Shown here: positions 8,293 through 16,722 of the stretch, piece by piece
Numbering within the stretch: position 1 is the stretch's first letter
Layout of the letters: each line of letters starts with the position of its first letter
Assembly: GCA_018670085.1 (NCBI GenBank)
Contig: JABHRS010000017.1
Span: 1 to 42,931, forward strand
Direction of reading: 5' to 3'
Length of the DNA stretch: 42,931 nt
Source of the DNA: an archaeon
Lineage (GTDB): Archaea > Nanobdellota > Nanobdellia > Woesearchaeales > GW2011-AR9
Translations under genes and position numbers: made by a program
Notes under the pieces: model-generated
The model's input: the letters and a program-made list of their open reading frames with translations, nothing else
Databases searched by the model: none
What the model was told of the DNA's origin: nothing

Positions 8293-9744
8293 CTAGCTTT
8301 CAATAAACCATCTTGGGTTCACTGTAAATTCTTTGTATGCAAATCCATTCTTGTAGCCAATCCCTTCATTGTCTGCATTTCCAACATAAAGTGCTCTGCT
8401 ACCAACATTGGTCCACATTTGGGTGATCTCTGTGGAATCTCTGTCTGCAAATGGTTCAATGGTTACAGTATAGCCTGAGTTATAAACTACTTCAACTTCA
8501 GTGTCAGAAATTAACTCATAACTATCAATTCTCCAGTTATACATTGGCATCTCTTTAATCACTTCACCATTAATGTATCCTTTAATCAAGTATCCATTTG
8601 TAGCATATAATACCCTGTTGTATGAATTTGTCCAGGTGTAAATAATTTCAGAATTTTCTTCGCTTGCAAATGGTGTGTCAGAATATTCTCGACCAGATGC
8701 TAAAGTAATTGAAACTGTGTCCATAATAAAATTACTTGCATTAACCAGTTCTGGAACTCGGTCATCAAAATCTAGTGGATCAGTTCCTCTTGCAACTTCG
8801 AATGCATCATTGAATGTATCTCCATCTGTATCGCGAACATTAGGGTCAGTACCTAATCCTAATTCAACAGAATCCAGTAGTCCATCTCCATCAGTGTCAA
8901 CATCAATAACTTCTTCTTCTTCTTCAGGGTAACCTAAATCCCAGTTTGTATAACTGTAAAGTTCACCGCTATCTTCTGCTAATATTACAGTTCCAGGACC
9001 GATGATTGCAACGCCTTCTTCGTTATCTCCAGGTAGGCTATATTTTGCAACTGTTTCCCAATCTCCTGAATCATCAAGTTGTAATGTTGCCATTACATTA
9101 TAGCCAGCATCATAGATTGCATACATTGTTTGAGTTTCGATATCATAATGTGATCCTGATAAATCAAACACCATTGGTGATCCAGCATATGTTGCTGAAA
9201 ATGTTTCATGAAAAGTAACTGATTCACTTGTTTCAAAGTCTACAGAAAAAACATAGAATTTTCCATCTGCTTGCAAACCTGCAGCAAACACACCTTCATT
9301 TAATCCTGCAATCCCATGTTCTCCAGATGGGATCCATGTGAGTGATTCAGCTCCTCTGTTACTATCACCAGTCATCCAACTTGTAAGAGTCCATTGTTTT
9401 CCAGTGAATACTCCATCATAAATTTCTTTGATAGTATCTGGGTGTTCTACAACAACGTACAAATAACCTTCACGCCCAGGTACAATTGTGATCCCTTCTA
9501 AGTCTCCACCTAAATAAGTGGATTCAAAATCACTGCCATCTGCGTTCATAGAAAGTAAGTATCCATTATCATGAACTGAGTATAATGTTTCGCTTGTTTC
9601 ATCCCAAACAGCGCCACTAAATTCTTGGCCAGTTGCAATCACTGTGCCATCATCTGATCCCCAAGATTGGGTTGCAGCAAATGCTGTTGTTGAGATTAAT
9701 GTAATCATTAGAATAATTGTAATAATTTTGGAATAATTTTTCAT
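8293..9744 (-). CDS. Secreted propeller-like protein with TSP3/EF-hand-type calcium repeats
   Basis: 483 aa. A clear signal peptide (MKNYSKIITIILMITLIS, cleavage after AFA) is followed by a region of about 240 aa resembling SdiA-regulated or phytase-like beta-propellers (SVHDNGYLLSMNADG, GGDLEGITIVPG, GNRGAESLTW-like blocks). Next come Asp-rich repeats (DVDTDGDGLLDSVELGLGTDP, RDTDGDTFNDAFEVARGTDP), typical calcium-binding linkers. The C terminus holds two related beta-rich units, each with a Trp-Thr-Asn core (IIYTWTNSYNRVLYATNGY and ITQMWTNVGSRALYVGNAD). ATG 9744 is chosen because GAGGTG lies 5 bp upstream and the signal peptide begins there; the frame stays open to 9777. Probably secreted or cell-surface; ligand unknown. 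Confidence 0.75.
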   Translation of the reverse strand: MKNYSKIITIILMITLISTTAFAATQSWGSDDGTVIATGQEFSGAVWDETSETLYSVHDNGYLLSMNADGSDFESTYLGGDLEGITIVPGREGYLYVVVEHPDTIKEIYDGVFTGKQWTLTSWMTGDSNRGAESLTWIPSGEHGIAGLNEGVFAAGLQADGKFYVFSVDFETSESVTFHETFSATYAGSPMVFDLSGSHYDIETQTMYAIYDAGYNVMATLQLDDSGDWETVAKYSLPGDNEEGVAIIGPGTVILAEDSGELYSYTNWDLGYPEEEEEVIDVDTDGDGLLDSVELGLGTDPNVRDTDGDTFNDAFEVARGTDPLDFDDRVPELVNASNFIMDTVSITLASGREYSDTPFASEENSEIIYTWTNSYNRVLYATNGYLIKGYINGEVIKEMPMYNWRIDSYELISDTEVEVVYNSGYTVTIEPFADRDSTEITQMWTNVGSRALYVGNADNEGIGYKNGFAYKEFTVNPRWFIES

Positions 9745-9888
9745 ATTTGCACCTCTATCAAATTGAGAGAATTGCAAGTTTATATTACTTATCTCTATTC
9801 AGTCTATATATTTAGAAAAAGCAGAGGTTATTTTTGATCAGCTTTCCAAGCACTCAGTTTATCTCTCAATGTATCTGTTATCATAACT

Positions 9889-12800
9889 TCACACTTTAGT
9901 TCCACCAAAGTAGGCCTTTTTTACTTTGTTAGTTAAATCAGAACTTGCAGTTTCTTGTCCAAAAGTTTCACTATCAATTTTCTCTGAAACTCCAGTGTAG
10001 TTGTCATGTCTTTGAAAACTTCGAATCATTTCGCTTGCAAGCGAACGTATTCTTTCAGAAGAATCATGTTTAGCAATATCTTGAATCCGTTCCAAAATCG
10101 TATAATCAAATCTATCTTTATTATCAAAAAGTTCTTTGTACCTAACTCCATCAGTTTGGCCAACGGAGTAAATATATTGTGGGATATTTCTGAGTAGATA
10201 AACAGAAGTTTTTGCAAATCCGATTTCTTTGCGCCATGAATCCATCATCTCTTCAGCAAGTTTTTTCTTTTCTGGGATCCGTGAGTTTAATGCCATTTTA
10301 ACTTCATTGATATCTCCAGTATTCTCTGATGCCATATAACGAAGACGACTTACACTTGGTACTTCTGGTCTTTCAGAAATTACAAAGCTAACCAAATCAA
10401 ACAATCTATTTCCCCATCCACGTCTCTTTTGTTCTTGTATGTCTGCGTCGCCCACAATTTCATCTAACTCGTAGAGTCTGTTATACTTTTTCTTAAGCAA
10501 CAATTCTTTCAAAACAGTAGTTACTATCATTGCAACTACTCCAACTCCTGCTGTTGCTGCAACTCTTTGCCAATCTCCTTCGTATGCCCTAGCTAATATG
10601 TTATAGCCAGCAGTTCCTAAGATAGCGCCATCTGTGATCACTGTGTACAGGTTCTCTTGAAAATTTCTTTTTTTATCAAGTGCGAAGCGTTCTCTTTTTG
10701 CGTCTTCAATTTCAGGAACAGTTTCTACTTGCAATGTCTCTTCTCTGTTTCGTTCTCCTTGCAGTATCTTTCGTTTAACATAACTTCTGGCCGCCATTGC
10801 AAGCCCAGTCGTTAGACCAATAGCACCTCCAACCAAAGCTGGTATGAATGAATATTCATCTGCTGAGGTTGCGTAAACTCCCCCAACTAAAGCTCCACAC
10901 ATTCCCATAGTAACTGAATTCTGTATGACATCTAACTCAAGTATTGCTAATCTATTAATCTCCTTTTGAATCTTAATAATTTCAGAACTAGTCTCTCCAG
11001 TAATCACTTTCGCATCCAGTGTTTCAGTTTCAATTTGCAACTGCGCATCTAACTTTTTTTCTAACCTTTTTATCCTGAACCCTCTATAAAAATTCTCAAC
11101 AGCTTCAACTACTGTTGCTCCAAAAAGTCCACCAGCCGTAGCCCAAACAGCGTAAGTTGGTATTCCAAATGATCCGTACCCTGTAGTGTATTTTTCCACT
11201 AAAACTGTGCCACACACTCCAAGAACTGCTCCTGGAAACATTCCTCCGTTAACTAATCTCTTGAATGTAGATTGCTCCTGTACATGTTCATCAATTGCCT
11301 TATAATTTTCAATCTCTTTTTGAATCGCAGCAACTTCATCACTCACTGTTACATCAGTTATCTTTTGATCCAAAGATTCTTCAAGTTCCAATGTTCCATC
11401 AAACATCGCTTCCAATTCTTTTGCTTGGTTTAATTTTCTCTTAGCCAAAGTTCTTTTAGTTGTATAAATCCCAGCAGCAGCTGTTAATCCAACTGCTACT
11501 GCCATTAGAGTATATTGGACAGCATCCAATGGTGTGTATAATTTTTCCCAAACATCATTCATAATAAATGCTGATCCTATCGATCCCACACCAAATGAAA
11601 TTGGGGTTATAGCATGACCAAACAATTCTTTGGACCTTCCATAATTATATTTAGCAAATTCAACATTTCTCCTAACTGCCTTTTCTCCACCAAGCAAAAG
11701 TTCTTTTTTCTCCAATCCTTTTCTCCTCAAATTTTGATAAATCTCACCTATTTTTAGGCCTCCAATTGCCCCCAATACTGCTCCACCTATCATTCCTCCA
11801 ACATAACTTCCAAACATTGCTGGATCAGATGCTAACTCTGGCAAATATTTTGCAAATGCAACTGGAGCAATATACGCCCCTGAGAACATGCCTCCAAAAC
11901 CACATAGACCAAACAGTGCAGTAATTGATCCCTCGCTCAGTTTATATTCTTCGGGCTCTATTATTTCAACTCCTAACTCTTCCTCAACAACATTGGACTC
12001 AAGTAACAGCTGCGCATCTAACTTCTCCTCCAACCTTTTTCTTTTAAACTCATTATAATTTTGGAGGATTTTATCAACTGCAAATCCCCCCAGTGCTCCA
12101 CCAATTACTATTCCTGCAATTGCACTTACTCCTAATGACAAAAGAGATTCAAAATTTCCAAAATATTCTTCTATTTTTAATGGTACAGCAAGCGCCCCTG
12201 TACCAATTCCACCAATAATCCCCATGGTGACTAATCCAATCTGTGTTTGTGAATTTGCAGTTGCTTCCATCTCTTCTCTGATTTTAACAAGTTCAGTTGT
12301 ATAATCTTGAAGTATTATTTCAGTGTCTCCAATACTTGTTTCATTCGCAGCAACTTCAGAACTTACCACAACATCTAAACTACTAACTTCATCAAGTAAC
12401 CCTAACTTTTCCTTAAACTCCAAAGCACTCTCTAATCGGTCTGAAGGGTCATTCAAAACCATTTGCTCTAACACATCACGTAATGAAGAAGGTAGAAACT
12501 CTGGCAATTGATACGCAGCATTCCAATGTGCACGACTATCACGCAAAGACTCAGGCACCGAACCAAGTAGTGCATAAATTGCAGTAGTACTAACACTGTA
12601 CAAATCTGATTTAACTGAAGTGTGTCCAAGCATAGCTTCTGGTGATGCAAAGTCTTCAGTTCCAACCCTGGTATAACGGGTGGTTATTCCTCCTTTTCTT
12701 TTAGAAGTGTCCATATCAATGATGGTCACATGACCATCTTCTCCAACAATAATATTGCTAGGTTTTATATCTCGATGACAAACAACGCCTGCTCTTGGAT

Positions 12801-13233
12801 GTTTTGATTCGTCATGCAAATATCCAACAGCATCCAAGACTCCATTTAATATTGGCATTAATTCTTCAGGTGTCAAATGCCGTTTTTCTTCCACAATTTC
12901 TGCTAAACTTTTTCCCTCAGCATGTTCTTTCACAACCACCATCATGTTCTGACTGTCAAGTTCCACAACTTCTCGAACCTTTTGAATTCCTGGGTGATTA
13001 AGTTCTTTAGAAATATCAACTCCTCGCAGAATTCCTTCCAACTCAGGATCAGAAAGAGCAAGCTTTAGCCTGGGCCTTTCAATAACTTTCCCATTATATT
13101 TTTTTTCGTCCCCATTTTCTAAAGCCAGAACCACTCCTTGGCCACCTTCTCCAACTATTCCAGTTATTTTGTAGTGGTCTATCATTAGGTCAGGAAAATT
13201 ATCTAGAATGATTTGTGGAAGTTCAGTTGCCAT
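9889..13233 (-). CDS. Ser/Thr protein kinase with about six glycine-zipper membrane modules
   Basis: 1114 aa. The N-terminal kinase has GIVGEGGQGVV (about 25-35), HRDIKPSN (153-160), IIDMDTSK (DMD in place of DFG, Asp173 kept), GTEDFASPEA and a C lobe to about 280. Then follow about six copies, near 300-935, of a unit: short coiled coil (IQKEIENYK, KIQKEINRL), a Gly-rich hydrophobic helix (GIIGGIGTGALAVP, GGMFPGAVLGVCG), a second Gly-rich helix (AGIVIGGALGGFAV), and a basic coiled coil (FKRKRLEEKLDAQL). The last about 175 residues are soluble and helical, with DSSERIRSLASEMIRSF resembling a HEAT-type repeat. Predicted membrane-bound with a cytoplasmic kinase. ATG at 13233 follows TTTATATTT about 30 bp upstream. 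Ligand and substrate unknown. Confidence 0.88.
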   Translation of the reverse strand: MATELPQIILDNFPDLMIDHYKITGIVGEGGQGVVLALENGDEKKYNGKVIERPRLKLALSDPELEGILRGVDISKELNHPGIQKVREVVELDSQNMMVVVKEHAEGKSLAEIVEEKRHLTPEELMPILNGVLDAVGYLHDESKHPRAGVVCHRDIKPSNIIVGEDGHVTIIDMDTSKRKGGITTRYTRVGTEDFASPEAMLGHTSVKSDLYSVSTTAIYALLGSVPESLRDSRAHWNAAYQLPEFLPSSLRDVLEQMVLNDPSDRLESALEFKEKLGLLDEVSSLDVVVSSEVAANETSIGDTEIILQDYTTELVKIREEMEATANSQTQIGLVTMGIIGGIGTGALAVPLKIEEYFGNFESLLSLGVSAIAGIVIGGALGGFAVDKILQNYNEFKRKRLEEKLDAQLLLESNVVEEELGVEIIEPEEYKLSEGSITALFGLCGFGGMFSGAYIAPVAFAKYLPELASDPAMFGSYVGGMIGGAVLGAIGGLKIGEIYQNLRRKGLEKKELLLGGEKAVRRNVEFAKYNYGRSKELFGHAITPISFGVGSIGSAFIMNDVWEKLYTPLDAVQYTLMAVAVGLTAAAGIYTTKRTLAKRKLNQAKELEAMFDGTLELEESLDQKITDVTVSDEVAAIQKEIENYKAIDEHVQEQSTFKRLVNGGMFPGAVLGVCGTVLVEKYTTGYGSFGIPTYAVWATAGGLFGATVVEAVENFYRGFRIKRLEKKLDAQLQIETETLDAKVITGETSSEIIKIQKEINRLAILELDVIQNSVTMGMCGALVGGVYATSADEYSFIPALVGGAIGLTTGLAMAARSYVKRKILQGERNREETLQVETVPEIEDAKRERFALDKKRNFQENLYTVITDGAILGTAGYNILARAYEGDWQRVAATAGVGVVAMIVTTVLKELLLKKKYNRLYELDEIVGDADIQEQKRRGWGNRLFDLVSFVISERPEVPSVSRLRYMASENTGDINEVKMALNSRIPEKKKLAEEMMDSWRKEIGFAKTSVYLLRNIPQYIYSVGQTDGVRYKELFDNKDRFDYTILERIQDIAKHDSSERIRSLASEMIRSFQRHDNYTGVSEKIDSETFGQETASSDLTNKVKKAYFGGTKV

Positions 13234-13262
13234 TTTGTCGAGTATCTACGACAAAATAATGG

Positions 13263-13282
13263 TCAAATATAAACTTTTGGGC
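13263..13282 (-). promoter_or_regulatory. Promoter of the giant kinase gene
   Basis: The minus strand reads CCCAAAAGTTTATATTTGAC, a BRE plus TATA about 35 bp before ATG 13233. Confidence 0.5.
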
Positions 13283-13320
13283 TTAGAACTACTATTTAGT
13301 TACAATTAATCAATATTATT

Positions 13321-14871
13321 TCAAACTTTATAACTCGTTGGTCCTCTAGGATAAAAATTCTTTTCATATCCTTTAAGCTCAGATCCACTTACTTTGGGAC
13401 TTTTATCTACTTGTTGCTCTGCTTCTAATTCCCTCACTTGCGCAAGTCCACTCTCTAATTTTTTTCTTTTGAGCCGATTATATAACCAAGGTAGTCCTGT
13501 AGCTAATGTTCCTACAATAGCTGCGCCTGCAGCTGTGCCAGCTGCAAGTATCATTTCTTCAGATGATGATTTCTCAAGGTAACTTGCAGCTTCAATTGTT
13601 GTAAATAAATGTCCCAAGAATCCTCCGGTAACTATTCCTGTAAAAGCCAAACTTGCATATTCAATTCCAGCCATTTCAGTTATTTCAATGTATCTTTTTA
13701 TCTTCTGAATCTCCTGACTTTCAACTTTAGTTTCTAATGCTGCACTAGTTTCTAATTCTAATTTTTTTTCTAATCTTTTTCTCTTAAAATGATTATACAA
13801 ATCAGGTATTCCTGGAGTTAATCCTCCGCCCATAATTGTGCCTGTAATTGTTCCAACAGCAAGAACTGCTATCATATCTCTTGGTGGTAATTTTACAATA
13901 TCATCTCCTCCTACAATTGTTGTAATTACAGCCCCTAAAGGTGCTCCAAGACTCATTCCTATCTTAGCCAAAGTTGCATATGTGCTTCTGGCCCATTCAG
14001 TTTTTGCAATGTCTCTTTGGACATTTTGAATCCCACAGCTATCAACTTCATCTACTACAACAACTTCTGAATCCAATGCTTCAACTCGTAATTTTTTCTC
14101 TAATTCACTTATTCTAAACTTGTCATATATCCTTCGTGCTGGGCCCCAGAGTGCTCCTACAGTTATTGATGTTCCATATAGTCCTATCATATAACTATTA
14201 CTAATAGGTTCTCCTGCCCATACAGCTTCAACAGCTCCCTGTATTATCCCAGAAACGAACAAACCCCCTATTGCTCCTAATGCGGCTCCTCCCTTCATAT
14301 CTAATTTAGATCCATCTACTTTTAACCTATTAATCTCTTTCTGAACATCCGAAATTTCATCTCCTACAACAACTTCTGCGCTCAAAGGTTCAACTACCTC
14401 ACCTAATTTAACTGCTCTAATTGCATTCTCAAAATCACTTGCACTAGCATATCTCTGACTAATATCTGGTTGTAAAGCTTTTTCTAAAACAGTTCTGAGT
14501 CCAGGTGAAATTGATTCTGGAAGTTTAGGAGCCACTTGTTTTCCCCATCTACTATCTTCTACATTTTGAGGTACTTTTCCAAGAATCATTTCTGTTGCAG
14601 TTACTGCCAGACCATATACATCAGTCCATGGTCCAACTTCTTCTAAGCGTGCAAATTGTTCTGGAGCCATATAACCAAATGTTCCTCTTGCAGTTGCAGC
14701 ATGAGTCATTGTGTCAGCAGTTGGCTTTGCAATTCCGTAATCAACTAATCTGGCTTTCTCTCCAAGAATGATGTTTGATGGTTTAATATCTCTATGAATA
14801 ACTTGATCTAAAACTGGATGTTGTGTAGCATCATGTGCATAAATTAATTGGGGTGTTAATCCCAAAAGCAC
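13321..14871 (-). CDS. Kinase C lobe plus three glycine-zipper membrane modules (3' part of an interrupted kinase gene)
   Basis: 516 aa from a GTG, but really the continuation of the frame at 14908-15288, cut by one in-frame TAA. It begins inside the kinase with HRDIKPSNIILG, then ARLVDYGIAKP (DYG for DFG) and GTFGYMAPEQ, so the catalytic loop is intact while the Gly loop and ATP lysine lie in the upstream fragment. Three modules follow, each of IQKEI-type coil, two Gly-rich helices and KRKRLEKKL-type coil (about residues 175-265, 275-375 and 390-485), as in the gene at 9889-13233. No Shine-Dalgarno is seen at the GTG. Alone this product would not be a working kinase; see the finding on the stop codon. 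Confidence 0.72.
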   Translation of the reverse strand: MLLGLTPQLIYAHDATQHPVLDQVIHRDIKPSNIILGEKARLVDYGIAKPTADTMTHAATARGTFGYMAPEQFARLEEVGPWTDVYGLAVTATEMILGKVPQNVEDSRWGKQVAPKLPESISPGLRTVLEKALQPDISQRYASASDFENAIRAVKLGEVVEPLSAEVVVGDEISDVQKEINRLKVDGSKLDMKGGAALGAIGGLFVSGIIQGAVEAVWAGEPISNSYMIGLYGTSITVGALWGPARRIYDKFRISELEKKLRVEALDSEVVVVDEVDSCGIQNVQRDIAKTEWARSTYATLAKIGMSLGAPLGAVITTIVGGDDIVKLPPRDMIAVLAVGTITGTIMGGGLTPGIPDLYNHFKRKRLEKKLELETSAALETKVESQEIQKIKRYIEITEMAGIEYASLAFTGIVTGGFLGHLFTTIEAASYLEKSSSEEMILAAGTAAGAAIVGTLATGLPWLYNRLKRKKLESGLAQVRELEAEQQVDKSPKVSGSELKGYEKNFYPRGPTSYKV

Positions 14872-14907
14872 ATCAATAACTTCTCTTTCACTAAATCCTC
14901 TTTGATT

Positions 14908-15288
14908 TTATAATCTAGAATCTAATTCTTCGCGGATACTAAGTCCTGGTACATACTCTCGAAAGATAGCATGTAATCTTCCTGGCAATTTAGTATCATC
15001 AAAATATTTTGGGATATCTTCGTGGTCTAGTCCCTTTAGAATTCTGGCTTCTTTTTCAGCTTCAGAACCACCACTTAAACTTGCTGCTATAGTTGTGATT
15101 TTTGCAGCTAATGTTTCTGGTTCTCCATTAATTCCTTCTACCAATAAAGTGTATCCTTCTCCACCTTCTCCAATTGGTCGAATAATTCTTCTACCAGCGA
15201 TTATTCCATCTGGAAAATCTCTGATAACTCCTGGCGGTAGAGAAGTTTCAATGACTGTTTCTAATGTGTCTGTTTTTTCCATAACCAT
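14908..15288 (-). CDS. Kinase N lobe (5' part of an interrupted kinase gene)
   Basis: Encodes PIGEGGEGYTLLV (Gly loop), an AAKIT lysine segment and a GLDHEDIPKYFD helix, ending at EELDSRL before TAA (14908-14910). The same frame continues without a gap through NQRGFSEREVI into HRDIKPSN, and aligns over the break with KSLAEIVEEKRHLTPEELMP of the kinase ending at 9889. The start is uncertain: ATG 15288, ATG 15282, or TTG 15315. A TATA-like ATTTAAG (about 15340-15350) lies upstream. Most likely one gene broken by a nonsense change, unless the base call is wrong or the stop is read through. Confidence 0.7.
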   Translation of the reverse strand: MVMEKTDTLETVIETSLPPGVIRDFPDGIIAGRRIIRPIGEGGEGYTLLVEGINGEPETLAAKITTIAASLSGGSEAEKEARILKGLDHEDIPKYFDDTKLPGRLHAIFREYVPGLSIREELDSRL

Positions 15289-15341
15289 CTTATGTCTGTT
15301 GAATCTATTATTCAAAGCATTGTGTATTCGGAAAAAATTTC

Positions 15342-15650
15342 TTAAATACTTTGATTTTTGTAGCCTGGTAGATCCTCTAATTGTTTTTCCAACTTTCCTA
15401 CTCTATATCTGTTAATAGAATCTCGTACTGGACCCCAAAATGTTCCAACTGCAGCTATCACACCTCCAATTCCCATCCCCACAAGATCATCTGTCATGCC
15501 TGTCTCTATTAATGCATATGCAGCTAATCCTCCTCCTATCATTCCAAGTGTGGATCCACAAGTCAGATCTATGTTTAGTGGAGTATGTATTTCTAACTCT
15601 AATCTCTTTATCTCTTCTTGAATTCCATTTACTGTATTTTCTATTGTCAT
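15342..15650 (-). CDS. Stand-alone glycine-zipper membrane module, related to the kinase tails
   Basis: 102 aa: GIQEEIKRLELEI coil, two Gly-rich hydrophobic helices (STLGMIGGGLAAYALIE; GMGIGGVIAAVGTFWGP) and a basic YRVGKLEKQLEDL coil. This is one copy of the module repeated in the neighbouring kinases, without a kinase. Start ATG 15650 has GAGG 9 bp upstream; an in-frame ATG at 15683 and a long upstream open frame to 15911 are less likely, because that upstream part overlaps the divergent gene's promoter. It may be an accessory partner of the kinases by module-module packing, or a remnant of a degraded kinase. It lies immediately upstream of the interrupted kinase, same strand. Confidence 0.6.
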   Translation of the reverse strand: MTIENTVNGIQEEIKRLELEIHTPLNIDLTCGSTLGMIGGGLAAYALIETGMTDDLVGMGIGGVIAAVGTFWGPVRDSINRYRVGKLEKQLEDLPGYKNQSI

Positions 15651-15760
15651 ATTTATTGCCTCTTTGTTGAATATATTATTCATAACAAGTGTGTGTATTC
15701 TGACAAAACCAAGCGTATATTTAAATCTTTCTAAAATAACTACTACAAAGTAACAAATAA

Positions 15761-15780
15761 CCAAAAAGTTTATAAATGAA
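15761..15780 (+). promoter_or_regulatory. BRE/TATA promoter of the gene at 15799
   Basis: CCAAAAAGTTTATAAATGAA, with TATA centred 26 bp before the ATG, predicts a leaderless transcript. It is almost identical to the promoter at 30710-30725. Confidence 0.6.
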
Positions 15781-15798
15781 CTGTTCTTTGGATTCAAT

Positions 15799-16170
15799 AT
15801 GGATTCAAAAACTAAAAAAAGACGTGATATTGCAGCAGTTGCAGGTATATTAACTGGCTTAGCTGGTGTTGGAATTGGTGCATCAACTGTTTTGGATATT
15901 GATTTATTCAATCCAACTTCTCATTACCAAAGTGTTTATCCTGGTAATTTAGGTGATGCTTTAGAGAACACTGTTTTTCCAGATTATTGTGCTGCAAGTT
16001 CTAATGTAGAAAGAGCTGAATTTGAATTTCTTCGTGATAGAACTATTGTAGCTCATAAATACGAACTAGGTGCTGAATCTTGGCATTTTCGTGAATCGGG
16101 AACTTCAGGGGATAGAATTTGCTGGTCTGAAGATTTAAAACCAGAACCAGAATATCTGGGTAATAGGTGA
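15799..16170 (+). CDS. Hypothetical single-pass membrane protein
   Basis: 123 aa. Basic N terminus (MDSKTKKRRD) then a Gly/Ala-rich helix (about 11-29), followed by a soluble segment of about 90 aa with Cys53-type and Cys110-type residues that could form one disulfide outside the cell. The positive-inside rule puts the C-terminal part outside. The family is not recognised. The start is well supported by a TATA box 26 bp upstream and the absence of an RBS, typical of a leaderless mRNA. It is divergent from the glycine-zipper module gene, and a T-rich terminator follows. Confidence 0.65.
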   Translation: MDSKTKKRRDIAAVAGILTGLAGVGIGASTVLDIDLFNPTSHYQSVYPGNLGDALENTVFPDYCAASSNVERAEFEFLRDRTIVAHKYELGAESWHFRESGTSGDRICWSEDLKPEPEYLGNR

Positions 16171-16173
16171 TAA

Positions 16174-16210
16174 TTTTTTCTTTAAACTTTAACTTTTATC
16201 TTTTTTTCTC
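16174..16210 (+). terminator. T-rich terminator
   Basis: TTTTTTCTTTAAACTTTAAC followed by TTTTATCTTTTTTTCTC lies directly after the stop at 16170, between converging genes. Confidence 0.45.
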
Positions 16211-16212
16211 TT

Positions 16213-16623
16213 CTAAAACCACAAATATCTAGCAACCACTAACCCTAATATTACATACATCATAATATTAATTGTTTTATGTGTTAAACTAATGTTGTAT
16301 CTATCCAAGAATTCTACAATAAATGAATGTTCATAATTGCGAGCATCAGTTGGTGAATATCCACGAAGGTATTGCATCATGGTTGTCAATGGACATACGA
16401 TGGTGAATCTTTTCTTAATCTTTATCATCAAGACGCCCCAAAATGCTTGTGATAAAGCAACCCACAATGTATAAGATAGGTGGATTGAATTAATCTGTGG
16501 AACTAATGATTTTGGTACAAAAAATAATCCCAGCAATGTCACAACTATCATCAGATGCAATGCCCAAAGTAACCTAACTCCAAATGTGTCTGTTTGTTCC
16601 ATTATGATATCTGAAAAAAACAT
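16213..16623 (-). CDS. Small polytopic membrane protein, unknown family
   Basis: 136 aa with three to four hydrophobic helices: WALHLMIVVTLLGLFFV (about 20-36), YTLWVALSQAFWGVLMI (about 51-67), a weaker FTIVCPLTTMMQYL segment and a C-terminal MMYVILGLVVARYLWF. A polar stretch with YSPTDARNYEH lies between the third and last helix. It resembles small DUF2784-like proteins in general layout, but I cannot place it. The start may be ATG 16623 or ATG 16602 (MEQTDTF); each has a TATA-like sequence at suitable spacing. It is convergent with the gene at 15799 and divergent from cdc6. Confidence 0.6.
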   Translation of the reverse strand: MFFSDIIMEQTDTFGVRLLWALHLMIVVTLLGLFFVPKSLVPQINSIHLSYTLWVALSQAFWGVLMIKIKKRFTIVCPLTTMMQYLRGYSPTDARNYEHSFIVEFLDRYNISLTHKTINIMMYVILGLVVARYLWF

Positions 16624-16690
16624 TAACTCTATTTTAAAAGTTTGTAATTTATTTTTTATATTAAGTAAAAACCTAACTCAAACATCAAAA

Positions 16691-16700
16691 ACTATAAATA
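16691..16700 (+). promoter_or_regulatory. TATA box of the Orc1/Cdc6 gene
   Basis: ACTATAAATA is centred 27 bp before the ATG at 16723, with no Shine-Dalgarno, predicting a leaderless mRNA. Confidence 0.55.
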
Positions 16701-16722
16701 CCCTACACCAAGCATTTCTACT

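Noticed and set aside
16624..16722. Replication origin next to cdc6
   Set aside because: No repeated ORB-like motifs or clear unwinding element seen in the short upstream gap.
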